Origin: Mastigias papua
Taxonomy: Eukaryota > Cnidaria > Scyphozoa > Rhizostomeae > Mastigiidae
Length of the DNA stretch: 64,000 bases
Assembly: GCA_964019165.1 (NCBI GenBank)
Contig: OZ025268.1
Location: forward strand, 12,916,359 to 12,980,358
Direction: 5' to 3'
Positions 1 to 11,896 of this stretch are shown here, piece by piece. A model generated the notes under the pieces. The model was not told the origin of the DNA. It saw only the letters and a program-made list of their open reading frames with translations, and made no database searches. Position 1 is the stretch's first letter. Each line of letters starts with the position of its first letter. The translations under genes and the position numbers were made by a program.

Positions 1-44
1 ATCTGTAATTTGGCCATCCAAATAAATATTACCTATCATTAGAG

Positions 45-436
45 AGATTTGTATTTGTATCTTTAGTTTATATATGTTAAAGTTTAAAACAAAGTGTTTA
101 GGGAGGGTAGCCCTTCCACCATAGCTGCTTTTCAAGGGGCCCTCCATCTAAATATACTACAAAATATGAATAAATTCCTACATAACTTAATTACAACAAG
201 TAAACGAGTTCTAGCATACATATAGAGTTCTACTTGACATATTAAAAATACTAGTTAGAGGAAAACAACATAGAATAAAATAAAGGAGATGACTGACATC
301 TCAATAATATAATGTGACTATAACAAGCTCTTGAAGGAAATCAAGCTAGAGGCTCGCTTTGATGGATCTGGTAGGCCATCCTAAAGCTTAGCACCCCTAT
401 ACGATAAGATTTTCTGGCCAGTCGAGGTGGTTCTCT
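45..436 (-). mobile_element. Probable 3' untranslated end of the LINE at 437-1910
   Basis: This stretch follows the reverse transcriptase relic on the minus strand. It has no frame of its own and contains a short segment resembling the ends of CR1/Jockey-like elements (GGAGGGCCCC near 130-145). The exact 3' terminus is not defined, and no clear tail repeat or target-site duplication was found. Confidence 0.4.
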
Positions 437-1910
437 TTGGCAGCGTACGATCGTTATCCGTACTCCTTAGGTTGTGAGGGATTGGTGGAGTTTGCCACAA
501 ACAAGTCTGAGAGATATTGTGGGGTGAGCCGATTTAATGATTTGAATACCATACCTCGCGATTCAAACTGTATCATATCATTAATCGTTTTCCAACCCAA
601 ACTTTCAATTAATGGTTTACTGGGGCATCGTAATTGCTACCGGTGATGATTCGGGCAGCTCGATTTTGAAGTTTCTGTTGGTGCTGGATTTCGGCTGCTC
701 CACACACACCCCACACAGAACAACAGTACCGGAAGCTAGGACCGATGACACTGGTGTAGAGATTTTTAAGTGCATGGAAAGGAAGATATCTGTTTGCATA
801 TTTTAACATACCAAGAGATCGTGAATTGTTTTTTTAGATCTTTCCTGAATATATGCTTCTTCCGGTCAAGAGAATTCTCAATGTGAACTCCTAGATACTT
901 GGCGGTTTGAACAGCTCCTAGCGTTTCATTGCGCATTTGCAGACAAAGTTGTTCATTTTTCCTTTCTAATGCAGCTTGCTTGTGCTTTGTTGAAATGGTC
1001 ATTGACTGCGTTTTGGCTACGTTCAGAGATAGTATATTACCATTGAGCCATGAATCCAAAGCTTCTAGGTCCTTGTTTAATCCCTCATTTAGCTTAGCAA
1101 CGCTATCAGCTTGGAAGCTTATACAGGTGTCATCAGCGTACATATTAACTTTAGCATTATCGATGACCATAGGGAGATCATTGATGTAGTTTGAAAATAG
1201 CAGGGGTCCAAGACATGAACCTTGAGAAACTTCTAGGCTTATGCTTTGGACTCTGGAGTCGCAGCCGTTGACTCTTGTGAACTGAGTGCGCTTTGACAGG
1301 TATGACTTAAATCGATCTAGCTCCTTGCTATGAACACCATAGTGTGCAAGCTTTTGAAGAAGAATCCCGTGATGAACTATGTCAAAGGCGTTCTTTAAGT
1401 CAACGAATACAACCCCTGCATATTTTCCAGCATCTATACCATTTAGCCAATCATAGGTACATTTTAACAGAGCTGTTGTTGTGGAATGATGGGCCGTAAA
1501 ACCAGGTTGACAGGATGCTATAAGGCCATTTGTGCTCATATATTAATATAGCTGGTTGTAGACTAACTTTTCAGAGAGCCGCGATATTATTGGGAGACTG
1601 ATATTGGTCTATAGTTCGATTTTGTGTTTTTATCTCCTTCTTTAAAATTGGGAGTGACTCTTGCAATCTTCCATTTGGCAGGGAAGACATATTTTAGTAT
1701 TGATTTATTAAAGATGCAACATAGTGTCTTGGTTATGATTGGTGGGAAATTGTTAAAAAGTGCTAGAGATATTGTCATTTCGAGCCCTTTGATTGAACTG
1801 CTCAAGTTCAATAGGACGGTTGATCTAAAATCTCTTTTCTTGTCTCCAAGGCCATGCACAACTGGGTGAAGGTAATCGATTTTTCACTGAAGTAATTGGT
1901 TGTTTTCATT
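437..1910 (-). pseudogene. Decayed non-LTR retrotransposon reverse transcriptase (CR1/Jockey-like)
   Basis: Fragments of one LINE reverse transcriptase read on the minus strand in three frames: an upstream piece with NYRPIS (about 1590-1859), the core with FVDLKNAFD, a QGSCLGPLLF-type motif and the catalytic box YADDT (766-1539), and a thumb/C-terminal piece with RYLPFHALKNLYTSV (609-809). Weaker similarity continues to about position 437. The enzyme would copy the element RNA into DNA at a nicked target. Frame changes near 1560 and 800 make it non-functional. No endonuclease domain is recognisable upstream. The + strand LINE at 29.9-33.2 kb shares the motifs NYRPI-type, YADDT and LKYAxRYLP and is probably the same broad clade. 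Clade assignment is from motif style only. Confidence 0.85.
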
Positions 1911-2485
1911 GGATTGCTATATTTCTATCAAAAACACTGCATTTGAGTCACTATCAACTAGAATATATCTGTGAAAGACTAGTTCCTGCAGTCTTCCGTT
2001 CTTTTTTACCCTAGTCTTCTTAACTGCTTCATCCCAAGCCTTGAAATTTTTGAGTTTTAGTGAATCAAAACCAGGCCTTAAGGGGCGTCCTTAGTTGGAA
2101 ATTCCTCGAAGCACCTAGTGTTATCTTCCTCGATCCCCTGAATGTTCAGAAGATTTTCAGCTATGTCATCATTCACAGGGCAACCACAAACTATATTATA
2201 GAGCTTTGATTTGGGAATCTCGTTTCTGAATGGATTCAAGAATTGTGTCCGCTGACAGCATAGCGTTCAATCTTGATTAGTTAGCATAACTAATTTTTAT
2301 GACCTTTTCAAGCAGTAGGACACCAGGATGTCATAAACAAACGGATCTCGTAGCTACATTTAGGCCAATTTCACGTGCTTTAGAGCGTTTTTACTACCCA
2401 TACTAAACGAGCTTAAGAAAAAGTGACCTACCAAATATTTGATCTCTGAGGTAAATGAATGGTTATCAGAGTAGCAACATGTTAT
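1911..2485. other. No clear feature; possibly more degraded LINE
   Basis: The minus strand has short open stretches (for example KAWDEAVKKTRVKKNGR near 2040) that might be older LINE sequence or another relic. I cannot assign them. Confidence 0.3.
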
Positions 2486-4319
2486 AGGGTGGGCTGGGGT
2501 AATTTGTGTCGGTGGGGTGATTTGGGTCGGTGTGGTATTTTGGATCACTATTGATTTTCGTGATTTTCAACTAAGCTAAGTGGCTTGACAACTAGGGCAG
2601 CCATTATGGATGGTGTCAGCATATTGCATTGTAAGATGAGCCCAGCTTGTCTACAAGTCTTCACTTCCTAGAGGTTTTTGAACGGAAACACATTTCTGCT
2701 GAGGTTAGTGGCTTTTTTTTTAGCATTGAACTCCTTCATAAAATAAGAGAAACATTAAGTAAATTGTGCTAAATTCTTTATTTTCCAAAAACTGTACCCA
2801 AATATTAGAACAGTCTTTCATTTAGGCCATTGGTAAAGACTAATGCAGAAAATTTGCAGTTCTATCTTGGAGGGGTAATTTGGGTCACCTAGCTTTCAGG
2901 TGTTTCACTTTAGATATCACTATATTACATCACTTATTACATTAATTTATACTGACAATGTGCAAGATTAAAATCAATAGAGCGAAGATGAAATCAAACT
3001 AATGGTCTATTCAATGCGAAAAGTAGAAAATAGCCTGTTTACTACTCTTTCCATTGCAGAATACCTCGGAAATAAAAATGCAAAAAAGAACATCATGAGC
3101 GGGATATGCTGCAAGTGCCTATGTACAAAATGCTGAATGAAGGCACAAGTATTCGTAGTGCTGCTGAGATCTATGGCATTAGCAGAGAAACGCTTAAACG
3201 TTGGGTCACCAAAAAACCAAAGAAAACAGGAGCTGGAAGAAAGCGGGTGTTGACAGATTAGAAGGAAGTGCTTATTATTGTTGCTCTAGAGAAGTGCTCC
3301 TCAATCGCCTGGCCTGGTCAATTAGAGAAAAATACTACTGCGTTTCTATCGAGAAACTCGAATGCTAGCGGTCGGAAAAAGGTCATTTCCTACAGTCCTT
3401 AAGAATCTCTGGGAAAGTAATACTACTTCCCACCTGGTTAATGGGTTTAATCGCTCAGGATTTTGGCCATTTGACAGGAGTGCTATAAGTATAAATAAGT
3501 GTGTCAAGGAAGTTTAGGAACTTGCTTATGAGAATACATTGGCAATCACTCCTTGTTCTGATACCCGACAGGTGTCCACAACGGGCAGTAGTAGAAGCCA
3601 TAGCCCCCCAACCTTCTAAATGCAGCAAGAAAGTAGCTGAAATTGCAAAGAAGAAGCACAAACTAGCCCAGACAAAAGAAGGCGAAGTGCTAACTAATCC
3701 AGAAGTTCTGAGAAGGCTGCAAGAAGAAGCCAAGACACGACTGGCAAAAACTGAAAAGGTATCTAAGAAACGTCGTAAGGCTTTGGTTGATGTAATGAAT
3801 ATTAATGACCAGGAAGAGCAGGAGAGCAATGAAATAAGCGAAGATATCGTGGCTTTTATGTGTTGCGTCTAATAATTTACGTATGACCTCAATGCGTCCC
3901 AGTGATCACAGATTAAACGAAGGTTTTTCTGCTTCAGATATTCAGCCAAACCTTCAAAGATATGTGTTGTTCATGTACAACTTGTTCATGCCGAAGCAGT
4001 TCATGTTTGTGTACACCAAAAACAGTATTTGTGTTGACCTATTTCCAAGTCCAGTTGAAATACAGACTTTTATTTGAGCTGAACCAAGTTGCCCCACCTA
4101 ATTTTAGAGAACAGAGTAAAAACTAAGTGTTAAGAAATGAAGCACAGACGAAGAAAAAATTATTGTTAACTACTGCAGCACTTTCAAATGTGACTACAGC
4201 ACCCCATATGCCGCAATGAAAAACATTCTAGGCTCATGCTTAACCTATTCCGCCAGTTTTATGTTCTCAAATACAGAAACAGCTCAAAAATGACCCAAAT
4301 TACCCCCACCCCACCCTTT
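2486..4319 (+). mobile_element. Pogo-like DNA transposon with terminal inverted repeats
   Basis: The left end (2486-2510) reads AGGGTGGGCTGGGGTAATTT. The reverse complement of the right end (about 4292-4318) reads AGGGTGGGGTGGGGGTAATT, followed by TGGGTCA. A further internal copy of GGGGTAATTTGGGTCA lies at 2873-2888. TA dinucleotides sit at both borders, as expected for the Tc1/mariner/pogo superfamily. Inside are pogo-type transposase remains. The element is about 1.83 kb and internally deleted. Confidence 0.7.
3057..3872 (+). pseudogene. Pogo-like transposase remnant
   Basis: An N-terminal helix-turn-helix of the Psq/CENP-B type is visible as MLNEGTSIRSAAEIYGIS followed by RETLKRWVTKK (about 3120-3215). 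A typical pogo segment, GFNRSGFWPFDRSAI, lies near 3445-3490. A basic coiled tail, LTNPEVLRRLQEEAK onward, lies at about 3690-3780. These parts are in different frames with stops (for example TAG near 3260), and the DDE catalytic core between them is missing. The protein would have bound the element ends and catalysed cut-and-paste transposition. Not functional. Confidence 0.7.
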
Positions 4320-4597
4320 ATTTGACAAGCTAGGTGTCATAACCGAGAAATAAACAAACAATATCCTGGTACAAATATATTAAAAAGATTTGTAAGATGT
4401 TTGGTGTAAAAGATTTTTGCACAATTATGACATTCATAGCCATGCGGAGAAGTAAGAAAACTGTTTGATTCTTTGGAGAACTGAAAAAACCGTATCCCTC
4501 GGGTGATAGCTTTGAGAGATTGGCAGATGAAAGAGTGGGAGAATGTTAGTTTTTAAGATAAATGACAGTTTTCGTTATCAAATGATAGTAAAACTAT

Positions 4598-5093
4598 GAG
4601 AGTTTGGAGAAAACCCAATGAAAATGATAACCCACAATGTTTTGCTTCACAATTATCGAATTCTACATCGGTCATATTTTGGGGATTCGGTGGGCCTAAA
4701 GGTGCTGGCAAACTTGCTGTTTGCAACGGACGAATCAATACAGAACAGTTTATAAACATATTGTAAGATAACTTTGTTTCAAGGGACAAAGGCAGTGCTT
4801 GGAAAGGAGGGGGAGCCATTCTTCTTCCAACATGAAAATTTACTCCCTCACAAAGCAATTTTTTACTAAAATTTACCTGTAAAACCGCAAGATCAGTTCC
4901 TTCTATGGCCAGCACAGAGGCCCCACTTTGACATGATTGAAAATGTTTAGGTGCTCACGAAAGACCATATGAATGCTAAAGCACTTGTTCCTCTAAGGTC
5001 CAAGCAACGACTCATTGAAGGAGTTTTTGCATCCATTCCAAAGCGACTTTTGACCGTTGTCAGAGCAAGGGGTTACTCCAGAAAATATTAGTT
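4598..5093 (+). pseudogene. Tc1-like transposase, C-terminal half, decayed
   Basis: The translation in broken frames contains VWRKPNENDNPQ, SVIFWGFGGPKGAGKL, NGRINTEQFINIL, then LPHKAIF, WPAQRPHFDMIENV and LIEGVFASIPKRLLTVV, ending ARGYSRKY. This order is the classic Tc1 layout after the first catalytic aspartate: the region around the second D, the PDxNxIEN segment with the glutamate, and the family's final GYxxKY. Several stops and frameshifts remain. No N-terminal helix-turn-helix or terminal repeats were recognised. Confidence 0.75.
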
Positions 5094-5349
5094 CTAGAAC
5101 TAACTTTAATTGTTAATTTAAAACTTTGCAAATCTATAAAGTAATTTTATTTATGGCTTCAGTGAGTCATTGGCGTCATCTGCCGCTCATTGACCAACGC
5201 CCTATAACCGTTCATCTGACATTGATTTTTGGAATCAGAGCCCCCAACATTATACATACGCTATTTTGCGTAGTTTCCCAGACGTATGACAGCTGCCTTA
5301 ATTTCCACCTAGTCTCGTTCGAACTCGACATGCTAGCGGCTTCAACAGG

Positions 5350-6125
5350 AGCTTTTTCAACAGGGTAACATTTTGTCTTTTCTACTTGATAACTCCTTCA
5401 AAACTCTTTTTTACCGACTGTTCAGAGAACATGCCACGGAACATCTTTAAGTTCACTGTTAGGTATTTAAATAACTCATTAGCAACCCAAGTAAATCTTG
5501 CTAGATGGAATTTTAGCCACACCTCCAATTGCCCCTTGTGCTTTCATCCTGAAAGTTTATTACATGTTGTTGCAGGGTCCAAAACTTACCTTGATGAAAG
5601 ACATTATACAAGGCATCGCAATTCAGCATTGCAGTTTACTGCCAACTCCTTACTAGAATTGATAGTAGATTTTGAAAGAAAGTTGAATGTCAATGCATAA
5701 TTAATTCATTATAAGAATAGTGCCTACAGCTTCGTCAAACATTAAGCTCTCAAGTTTATCTCGTTACATTTGCAAATCTTTCTGTTAGCTGTCTTGCCAT
5801 TTTGATCGTTCTTCTAATTCTTTCATTGATAAGTTTAGTGATTTAGATAGAAATAGATATAACCTTCATTTCATCATCAGATAATCCTGCGACACAATCA
5901 CCCAACCAATAGAGTTTATTGATTGCCGCAGAAATAAACCTTATTCATGGCCTGATTTGATTTAATTCTAGTTAATTTTAGCTTCTTAGTTGTTTCCGTT
6001 TGTTTGTTTGTTTGTTCTTTTATTCGTTACTTGTACTTAGGCTAGTCAATTCAAACTGCCTGTAATAGTGAGGTTTGATGTTGCATTGCAACTTTTAAAT
6101 TATATGAATGAAGTTAAATAAAACT
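5350..6125 (+). pseudogene. 3' fragment of an RLE retrotransposon (same lineage as 54169-56812)
   Basis: The frame at 5386-5700 contains MPRNIFKFTVRYLNNSLAT, CPLCFHPESLLHVVAGS and YTRHRNSALQ. These match the zinc-knuckle region of the + strand elements at 54.2 and 61.4 kb, though the last cysteine of the knuckle is now serine. A deletion removes the catalytic centre of the endonuclease. The family's terminal segment (CRRNKPYSWP) reappears near 5920-5960. A 3' UTR related to that at 62080-62215 follows. This copy has no obvious TAA array, unlike the copies in the 44-64 kb nest. Confidence 0.7.
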
Positions 6126-6238
6126 AGCAAGTGAAATGGTTGTACTTAGATATGATTAGGTTCACCTTCATTAAAGTGGCAGTAAAATTATATAGTGAAT
6201 ATTTACTTCATCTTGAAATTCCACATAACTAGCATCGA

Positions 6239-6303
6239 CAACTTGCCACTTGAAAGCAATCAAGGTGTGCTATATTTTGCACACCTGGGAAGTGGCAGGT
6301 GTG
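6239..6303. repeat. Nested imperfect hairpin
   Basis: Outer arms ACTTGCCACTT and AAGTGGCAGGT enclose inner arms AGGTGTGC and GCACACCT around an AT loop. It could be the core of a small MITE or an RNA hairpin. There is no sequence evidence of function. Confidence 0.5.
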
Positions 6304-6876
6304 TGCCATCCACACGAAAGCCTGAATTAACTTTTTTTGCTGAATGCTTGTGTTAATGATATCAATACTATCATATCATTTTATGGCAGCCAAGAGCCTT
6401 CATATGCCTTGAATGGTTGCAAAGTTCGTTTGGGAAATATCTTATTTCACGAGAAATGCTTGTGTAATGAAGAAGTGTCAGCTGTCCTCTATATTATCTT
6501 ATAATGCAATTTTCTATACATGCTCTCATCATTTTAAGGCTTCACTGGATTACTCCTTGGTGGATGTTATGGATACTTTTCTAGAAAGAAGTTATTTTTT
6601 TCTGCCCTTAAAGGAGCTGGAAACTTTTACCTCATATCATGCTCGTTCTTAGGTATGTGTCCATTTGATTCTGTATGTTCTTTGATATGACAAAGAATTT
6701 ACCATTTTAGTTTTGTCCTGTGTATTAATTTAATAATTTTCAAAACATTGATACGGTAAATCCGAAATTTGCCCCCAGGGGACTTATTTACGCTGTATGT
6801 GGGCTCGTTCAAGGAGCGATTTATTCAATAGGGACATTATAACTTTATCTGGCACACACCACATTAGAGATTCCTG
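6304..6876. other. No recognisable feature
   Basis: AT-rich sequence with only a short frame (6413-6652) that resembles nothing I know. Confidence 0.5.
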
Positions 6877-7075
6877 TTGCTTTTGTTATTTTTCTTGTTT
6901 TCAACTACCTATTGTATTTTTGTTTTAGTTGTATTTTCCACAACTTTCTCATTTCATTGTTGGCATTACTGCTTTCGTTTGTATTTACACTTAGTCAATT
7001 TATGTTTAAATTGCTTGTATGTAGTGGAATTTTTAAATAAAACTGAACTCAACTCAACTCAACTCATTTTCATAC
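6877..7075 (+). mobile_element. Probable retroelement 3' end with (AACTC)n tail
   Basis: The stretch resembles the 3' UTRs of the RLE elements at 62.1 kb and 6.0 kb (TTGTATGTAG.GGAAT near the end) and finishes in AATAAAACTG followed by three to four AACTC units. A short tandem tail of this kind is typical of LINE 3' termini. No coding part precedes it, so this is a 5'-truncated copy at best. Confidence 0.45.
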
Positions 7076-8137
7076 TACCGGTGTTTTATAGTGTAAAAGA
7101 AATGTCCTAAGTTTTATAGCAATATGTTGATCCTTTTCTGTGATAGAGACTTATTTATGGGGAACTCAGTGTCAATTTAGAAGTATAGTATGCGTGATTA
7201 TCTTGAGAGGACAAGTTTCATGGAAGGGGCGATTCATTAGTTTTCTATATGTTAAATCTTACTATTGCGTGACAAGGTAGCAACATTTTATTGCACAATG
7301 AAAGCACTTTTTCATCCGAAACTCATCAGGCTACGAAACATCATGTAAGAACTGAAATATGAACCCTAGAAAAGACCTTTCAGGGGCCATATTGGGGTAG
7401 TAAAACCCCGAATCGTGATGAATCGTTATCACATGGCAAAAACGTGAGAGAAGTATGGTATAAGATCATGACACAAAACGAAGAGCAGCACACTGAAAGA
7501 AAGGGAAAGCTTAGTGAGCAATTTTCATCAGAATTGCATTAGCAGCTCTTGCAGATGTTAGTTAGTTTTGAGCCGAAAATTGCCTTATTGATGTACAAAT
7601 GAAGAGCCAACTAAGAGATATAATTTTTAGAGAGAAACCTGAAGAAGATAATTGCAGGCCAATTATTGTACGAAAATACATAATTACTTCAAGACGACTC
7701 CAGGAGATGAAACTGACAGTTTTGTCAAGTTTTGAATTTATTGTAAAAGAATTACCCTTCTCTGAGGCAATCACGGGATTGTATCGGTGGAAGCCTAACA
7801 GCATATAATATATCTACCCATGTTCTTAAAAAGAAGTAGTCGAGTTCTGTGGCCCAGAATGCTGGAGGAGGAGTAGAACGCAGAAATGACTGAAAGTCTC
7901 TTCGTACTACAGAATTTCACTACAGCACGAAAAAGCGGCTCAAGGTTTTAGACATACTGAAAAGCTTGTTTCGTCTGGCACTCCTCAGAATATGAAACGT
8001 CAAATAACGTCCGAAAGGTACAACGAAATATATAGCCAGATGCGGATACATGTGATATGATGAATAATATGTCCAGTTAGCCGTATCATTGGCAACTTGG
8101 TACCTATTCACAATTTTTTACTTGACGACCCCAAATG
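7076..8137. other. No recognisable feature
   Basis: Short frames only (7599-7808, 7562-7804, 7920-8111). None resembles a known family. Confidence 0.5.
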
Positions 8138-8313
8138 AGAGAATGAACTCTGTTTGTTTACATAAGACTGGGTTTTGTGTCTGTATGTACACTGATTCCA
8201 AAACACTTAAATGAAAGAGCGATCTAGCTTGCCCTATGATCCGAAATTTATCGACTGAATATGTTTTGGCGCATTCTGAATTTTTGATAAGATGTTGTCT
8301 TGTGGTCGAATTA
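8138..8313 (+). repeat. Dispersed repeat family R1, copy 1
   Basis: It aligns along its length with 12781-12970: both start GAGAATGAACTC.TTTGTTTAC, then share a CACTT.A.TGAAA..GCGAT.T.GCTTGC segment and a final stretch ending near TGG(T/C)CGA. The copies differ at many positions, so the duplication is old. No coding potential. Confidence 0.6.
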
Positions 8314-9299
8314 CTTTTCATTTTAGAATTTGAGTTTTTACACATCCTCAAATGCAAAGTAGACTTCCCCCGACTATTTATTTTTCTAACAAATGCATAC
8401 CAGGACATTCTTATTGTAACCCCCCCCCCCTGCTTGTTAATTTTGAGCCAAGAGGAAATATCCCAACCAGACCGAGAATTGTCCGGTGAAAATAACTCGT
8501 TGTGAATGTTTGCTGTGCTGAAAAATGCTAGCGTGAAAGGAATATTTGCTGCAAGAAGCACTGAAACCGCAGCTGATAGTTATGCCAATGCTGAGGAAAT
8601 TATAAACGACGATGAAAGACACATTTTCAGTATGCTAGGAATATGTAATAAGCTTAATAAGCTCTTTTTTAAAAAGGCTGAATTTTTTTATCCAATGAAT
8701 ATGTTGGCCTTCTCTCCACCTCCATCTATAGCAGCCCACCTCAAAGACATTCACCTTGGTGCTTTGTCCACCCCCACCTGTTGCAACCCCCACGCATATT
8801 TACTTTCAGACCTTTTTCCAACCCCCCGTTTATTGTCACCCCCTTCCTTCTATTCCGAACCGAAGTGTTCTGAGGCTTTCTCTTTGTTATCATATCGTGT
8901 CTCCCGTATCTACGTTATGATTTTAATCCATCACATTTTAAAGTACATTATCACACTGATTCTGAAAATGCGGAACAACTGCTTTATAGTTTTATGTTAG
9001 CAAGCGATAAAGTAGAATATCTCTGCGTTAGCATAAGCGATATTTATTAAGTGATGTCTCTCTCCTATAATACCATTATTTCAAAAGACCAAACTGTAAA
9101 TCACCACGGGTAGTAGGTCTTTTCCTGGTTCTTGCCCAGTATCAATTTGAATAAAATGGTGCCTGCACAAAAGGAGGGAAAAATGTACTGTTAGGCATGG
9201 TTGGAGCTTGCAACGTAAATGGTGGTACAAATGGCGTGTTTGGTGGTACCGGTTGAACGAAGTGACAAATTCTCACTGTATTGACATTATGGGAAGATG
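8314..9299. other. C-rich tracts, no gene supported
   Basis: There is a run of about ten C at 8421-8430, followed by CTGCTTGTTAATTTTGAG, plus further CCCCC patches near 8760-8850. A similar C-run followed by GCTTATTAATTGTC is at 33905-33930, which suggests another dispersed repeat. The 164-codon frame at 8506-9000 looks like chance. Confidence 0.4.
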
Positions 9300-9618
9300 T
9301 GTTGTTGGGTACCCAAAACGATCATATGTTAACATATCTGTGTTGAATTTATTGACATCTAGCCAGATAGCCATATAGATTACTCTGGAACAGTGGCACT
9401 AATAAGACTTGAACATGGTTGAATATTCTAGCCCTTGTCATGGAACATTCGTCATATTTCTTTTTTAAACTGCAGCCTTTCTTTCTAGAACATTCTTTAG
9501 TAATCTTTATACATTATGACCTTCTAGCAACTTCCACTTAAACTGTATAAATATAGCAATTGTACATCTTTCAGTTCAATTGAAAATATCTTCAAAGAGA
9601 CAACGAGTTTTATTCAAT
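9300..9618 (+). mobile_element. 5' long terminal repeat of a Ty1/copia element (borders approximate)
   Basis: The right border is fixed by the primer-binding site that follows. The left border could be TGTTGTTGGG (9300) or TGTTGAATTT (9341). The LTR contains TATAAATA at 9545-9552 as a probable promoter and ends ...TTCA. No second LTR was found downstream, so identity between LTRs cannot be used to date the insertion. Confidence 0.6.
9545..9552 (+). promoter_or_regulatory. TATA box of the copia LTR
   Basis: TATAAATA inside the LTR about 70 bp before its end, where the LTR promoter would be expected. Confidence 0.45.
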
Positions 9619-9619
9619 A

Positions 9620-9631
9620 GGTTATGGGCCC
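9620..9631 (+). promoter_or_regulatory. Copia-type primer-binding site
   Basis: GGTTATGGGCCC immediately after the LTR is the sequence used by Drosophila copia, which primes from an internal fragment of initiator tRNA-Met. It fixes the LTR end and the element type. Confidence 0.75.
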
Positions 9632-9777
9632 TAGATTTGCCCAGCATAGCTGATTTTTTAAGCCAGCATTCTTCAAAAGAAGCCGTCTTTAATTTTTAGT
9701 TCGCGGACTTTAGTAAGTGTTACTTTGGAATCATACCATAGACAAGTCTGGCTCTGTATTAGGTATCCAGATGAGAA

Positions 9778-10370
9778 ATGGCTACGGAAGCAACAAAGAT
9801 TCTCATAAAGCCGCTGAATGGATGAAATTATTCAACCAGGAAGGTGCAATGTAAAATGGCACTGATTCGAGAAGGATTGTAGAACATTGTAAATGGGACT
9901 GAAACAGCTACAACTGAGTCAAACAACAATTGATCAGCGGTTGCAAAGTGTGAGTTGCGGAATGATCGTGCCTTGGCCATTATCGTTTTACCTGTAGAAC
10001 CTATGCTTTTGTATCTACTTGGTCCGGATCCAGACGATCCAGTGAAAGTTTTGAAAAAGTTAGCTAATCAACTCCAAACAAAAAGTCTTGGGCTAACAAG
10101 TTAGCGCTGCGAAGAAAATTGTACACATTTCAACTAGAGAAGGGCAGTCAATACAAACTCATATCAAAATGATGAAGGAGATTTTTGATGAGTTGGCGAT
10201 TGTTGGCGATGCCCTAGATGACGAAAATAAAGTGCTTCATTTGTTGGCAAGCTTGCCAAAGTCATGCGACATGTTGGTGACAGCGCTTGAGGCCAATCCA
10301 GAAGTACCGAAGGTTGACGTTGTAATAGAGCGATTACTTCACAATGGAGCAAAACAGAAGATGCAGTGAT
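9778..10370 (+). pseudogene. gag: Ty1/copia gag (decayed)
   Basis: The frame starts MATEATKILIKPLNG at 9778. It runs through copia-gag segments (IREGL, ALAIIVLPVEPMLLYLLGP, KKSWANKLALRRKLYTFQLE) to MMKEIFDELAIVGDALDDE, LLASLPKSCDMLVTALEAN and VVIERLLHNGAKQK. Gag would form the virus-like particle that packages element RNA. Frame changes near 9830, 9920 and 10100 break it. The zinc knuckle follows in the next segment. Confidence 0.8.
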
Positions 10371-11830
10371 ACAATCAGAAATGAAAGCAATGACGTCAAC
10401 GCATGACAGCAGAAAAGGGCCTCGATGCCTTCATTGTGGAAATTACAGACACATCTAACGAGAATGCTATCAACTCGCAGAAGGTACCGAAGCAAACTTT
10501 GAAGGACAGTTCTGAAAGAAACCTGTAAAACGAAAGGCTTATGTAGCAGAAAAAGAGTCAGACGAAGAAGTCATTGGTTTGGTTGTGGAGCATGCATTGA
10601 CAGCATCAGAGACCTTAACCAAGTGAATATTGGATTCCAGAGCAACTTGCCATATGTGTTACGAGGGAGATTTATTTATTGGTACCGCAGAAGATTACCG
10701 TTGGAGACGGGTGTTCAGTAGAAGCTGTTTGAAAAGAGACTGTAGAGTTATTCATGAAAGTGTTTGATGATGACATCAAGCGTTGTAGACTCTCTGAAGT
10801 CTTATATGTACCACACCTGTCTTAGTACCTAATGAGGGTTTCAAGAGCTACGAAATCTAGCAAGACATTCAAGTTTGGCCAATCAAGCTGCGGTGTGCTT
10901 GACAACAATAGCAAGACAATTGCTACTGCAACAAAGTCAAGAAATCTCTATCATTTAAGTTGTGTCCATCAAGGAACAACATCGAACGAAGTTGCAATTT
11001 GTGGAAAAGAAGACACCAAGGAAGCTATCTGGCACCGACGTTAAGGTCATCTTGGAGTGAAGAACTTGAGAGGACTGGCAAAAGATTGTATGGTAGAAGG
11101 ATTCGATTATAATGTATCACAAAATGTGACATTTTGTGAGCTATGCATTGGTAGGAGGCAGCATCAAGCACCGTTCCCGAAGACAGGAGTAGAGCGATCA
11201 GATAAACTACTTGAAATAGTGCACAGTGATGTATGTGGGAAGATTGAAGAAAAATCCCTCAGTGAAGCTGAGACTTTATTACATTTATTGACGACAAATC
11301 ATGATATGTGTGGATGCATGATGAAGTACAAAAGTGAAGCATACAGAAGTTTAGAGAGTGGAAAACAATGGTTAAAAGTCAAGTGGATTTGAGATAGGCA
11401 TTCCATACGACAATAGGTGAAACACTCGAACGAATTTAGAATTATCTAAAGCAGAAGGATTCAGATGAGACGTGACCAAAACACCAGAACAAAATGGCGT
11501 GGCAGAAGGAATGAATCGGACACTGGTTGAAACAATCAGAGCAATGTTGGCTGATTCACAATTGCAGAAGAGGTTTTTCTTAGCAGAAGCCTTATCAACA
11601 GCAACTTATCTACGCAGCCTAAGTGCTACAAGAGCTGTTCAAGGAATTTCGCCATACAAAAAAGATGAATTAAAAACATGCCATATAAACTTTGGACAAG
11701 ACCCAAGCCAGATGTGAGTAACTTAAGCATATTCGGATGCAATGCTTATGCACACACTTTCCTAAAGACGAAGGAGGAAAGATTGATTCGAAGACAAGAA
11801 GATGCATTTTTCTTGGGTACGGAGAGACCA
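10371..11830 (+). pseudogene. pol: Ty1/copia pol: zinc knuckle, protease and integrase only
   Basis: In order: a knuckle CLHCGNYRHI (stop) RECYQL near 10420-10470; a protease-like start (WILDSRATCHM, about 10630), where the usual DSGAT reads DSRAT; the LYVPHLS segment; a GAG-pre-integrase region with HHCC-type residues (HLGVKNLRGLAKD, CELCIGRRQHQAPFPK); integrase with EIVHSDVCG and TPEQNGVAEGMNRTLVE; and the SIFGCNAYAH segment. Several stops and small deletions interrupt it, and one integrase catalytic region (around 11280-11470) is scrambled. Reverse transcriptase, RNase H and the 3' LTR are absent, so this is a 3'-truncated copy. Confidence 0.8.
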
Positions 11831-11896
11831 CCTGACTCGGTCCTCAAATCAATATCCCAATGTCCTGACTCGATCCTCAAATCAGTATCCCAGTGC
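11831..11896 (+). repeat. Two-copy 33-bp tandem repeat
   Basis: Two adjacent 33-bp units (CCTGACTCGGTCCTCAAATC and CCTGACTCGATCCTCAAATC starts) abut the truncated end of the copia relic. The units preserve a reading frame (PDSVLKS/PDSILKS), which may be chance. Confidence 0.6.

Noticed and set aside
8506..9000. 164-codon frame
   Set aside because: Composition changes halfway (Pro/Ser-rich from C-tracts, then hydrophobic), there is no motif and no homologue I recognise. Most likely chance.
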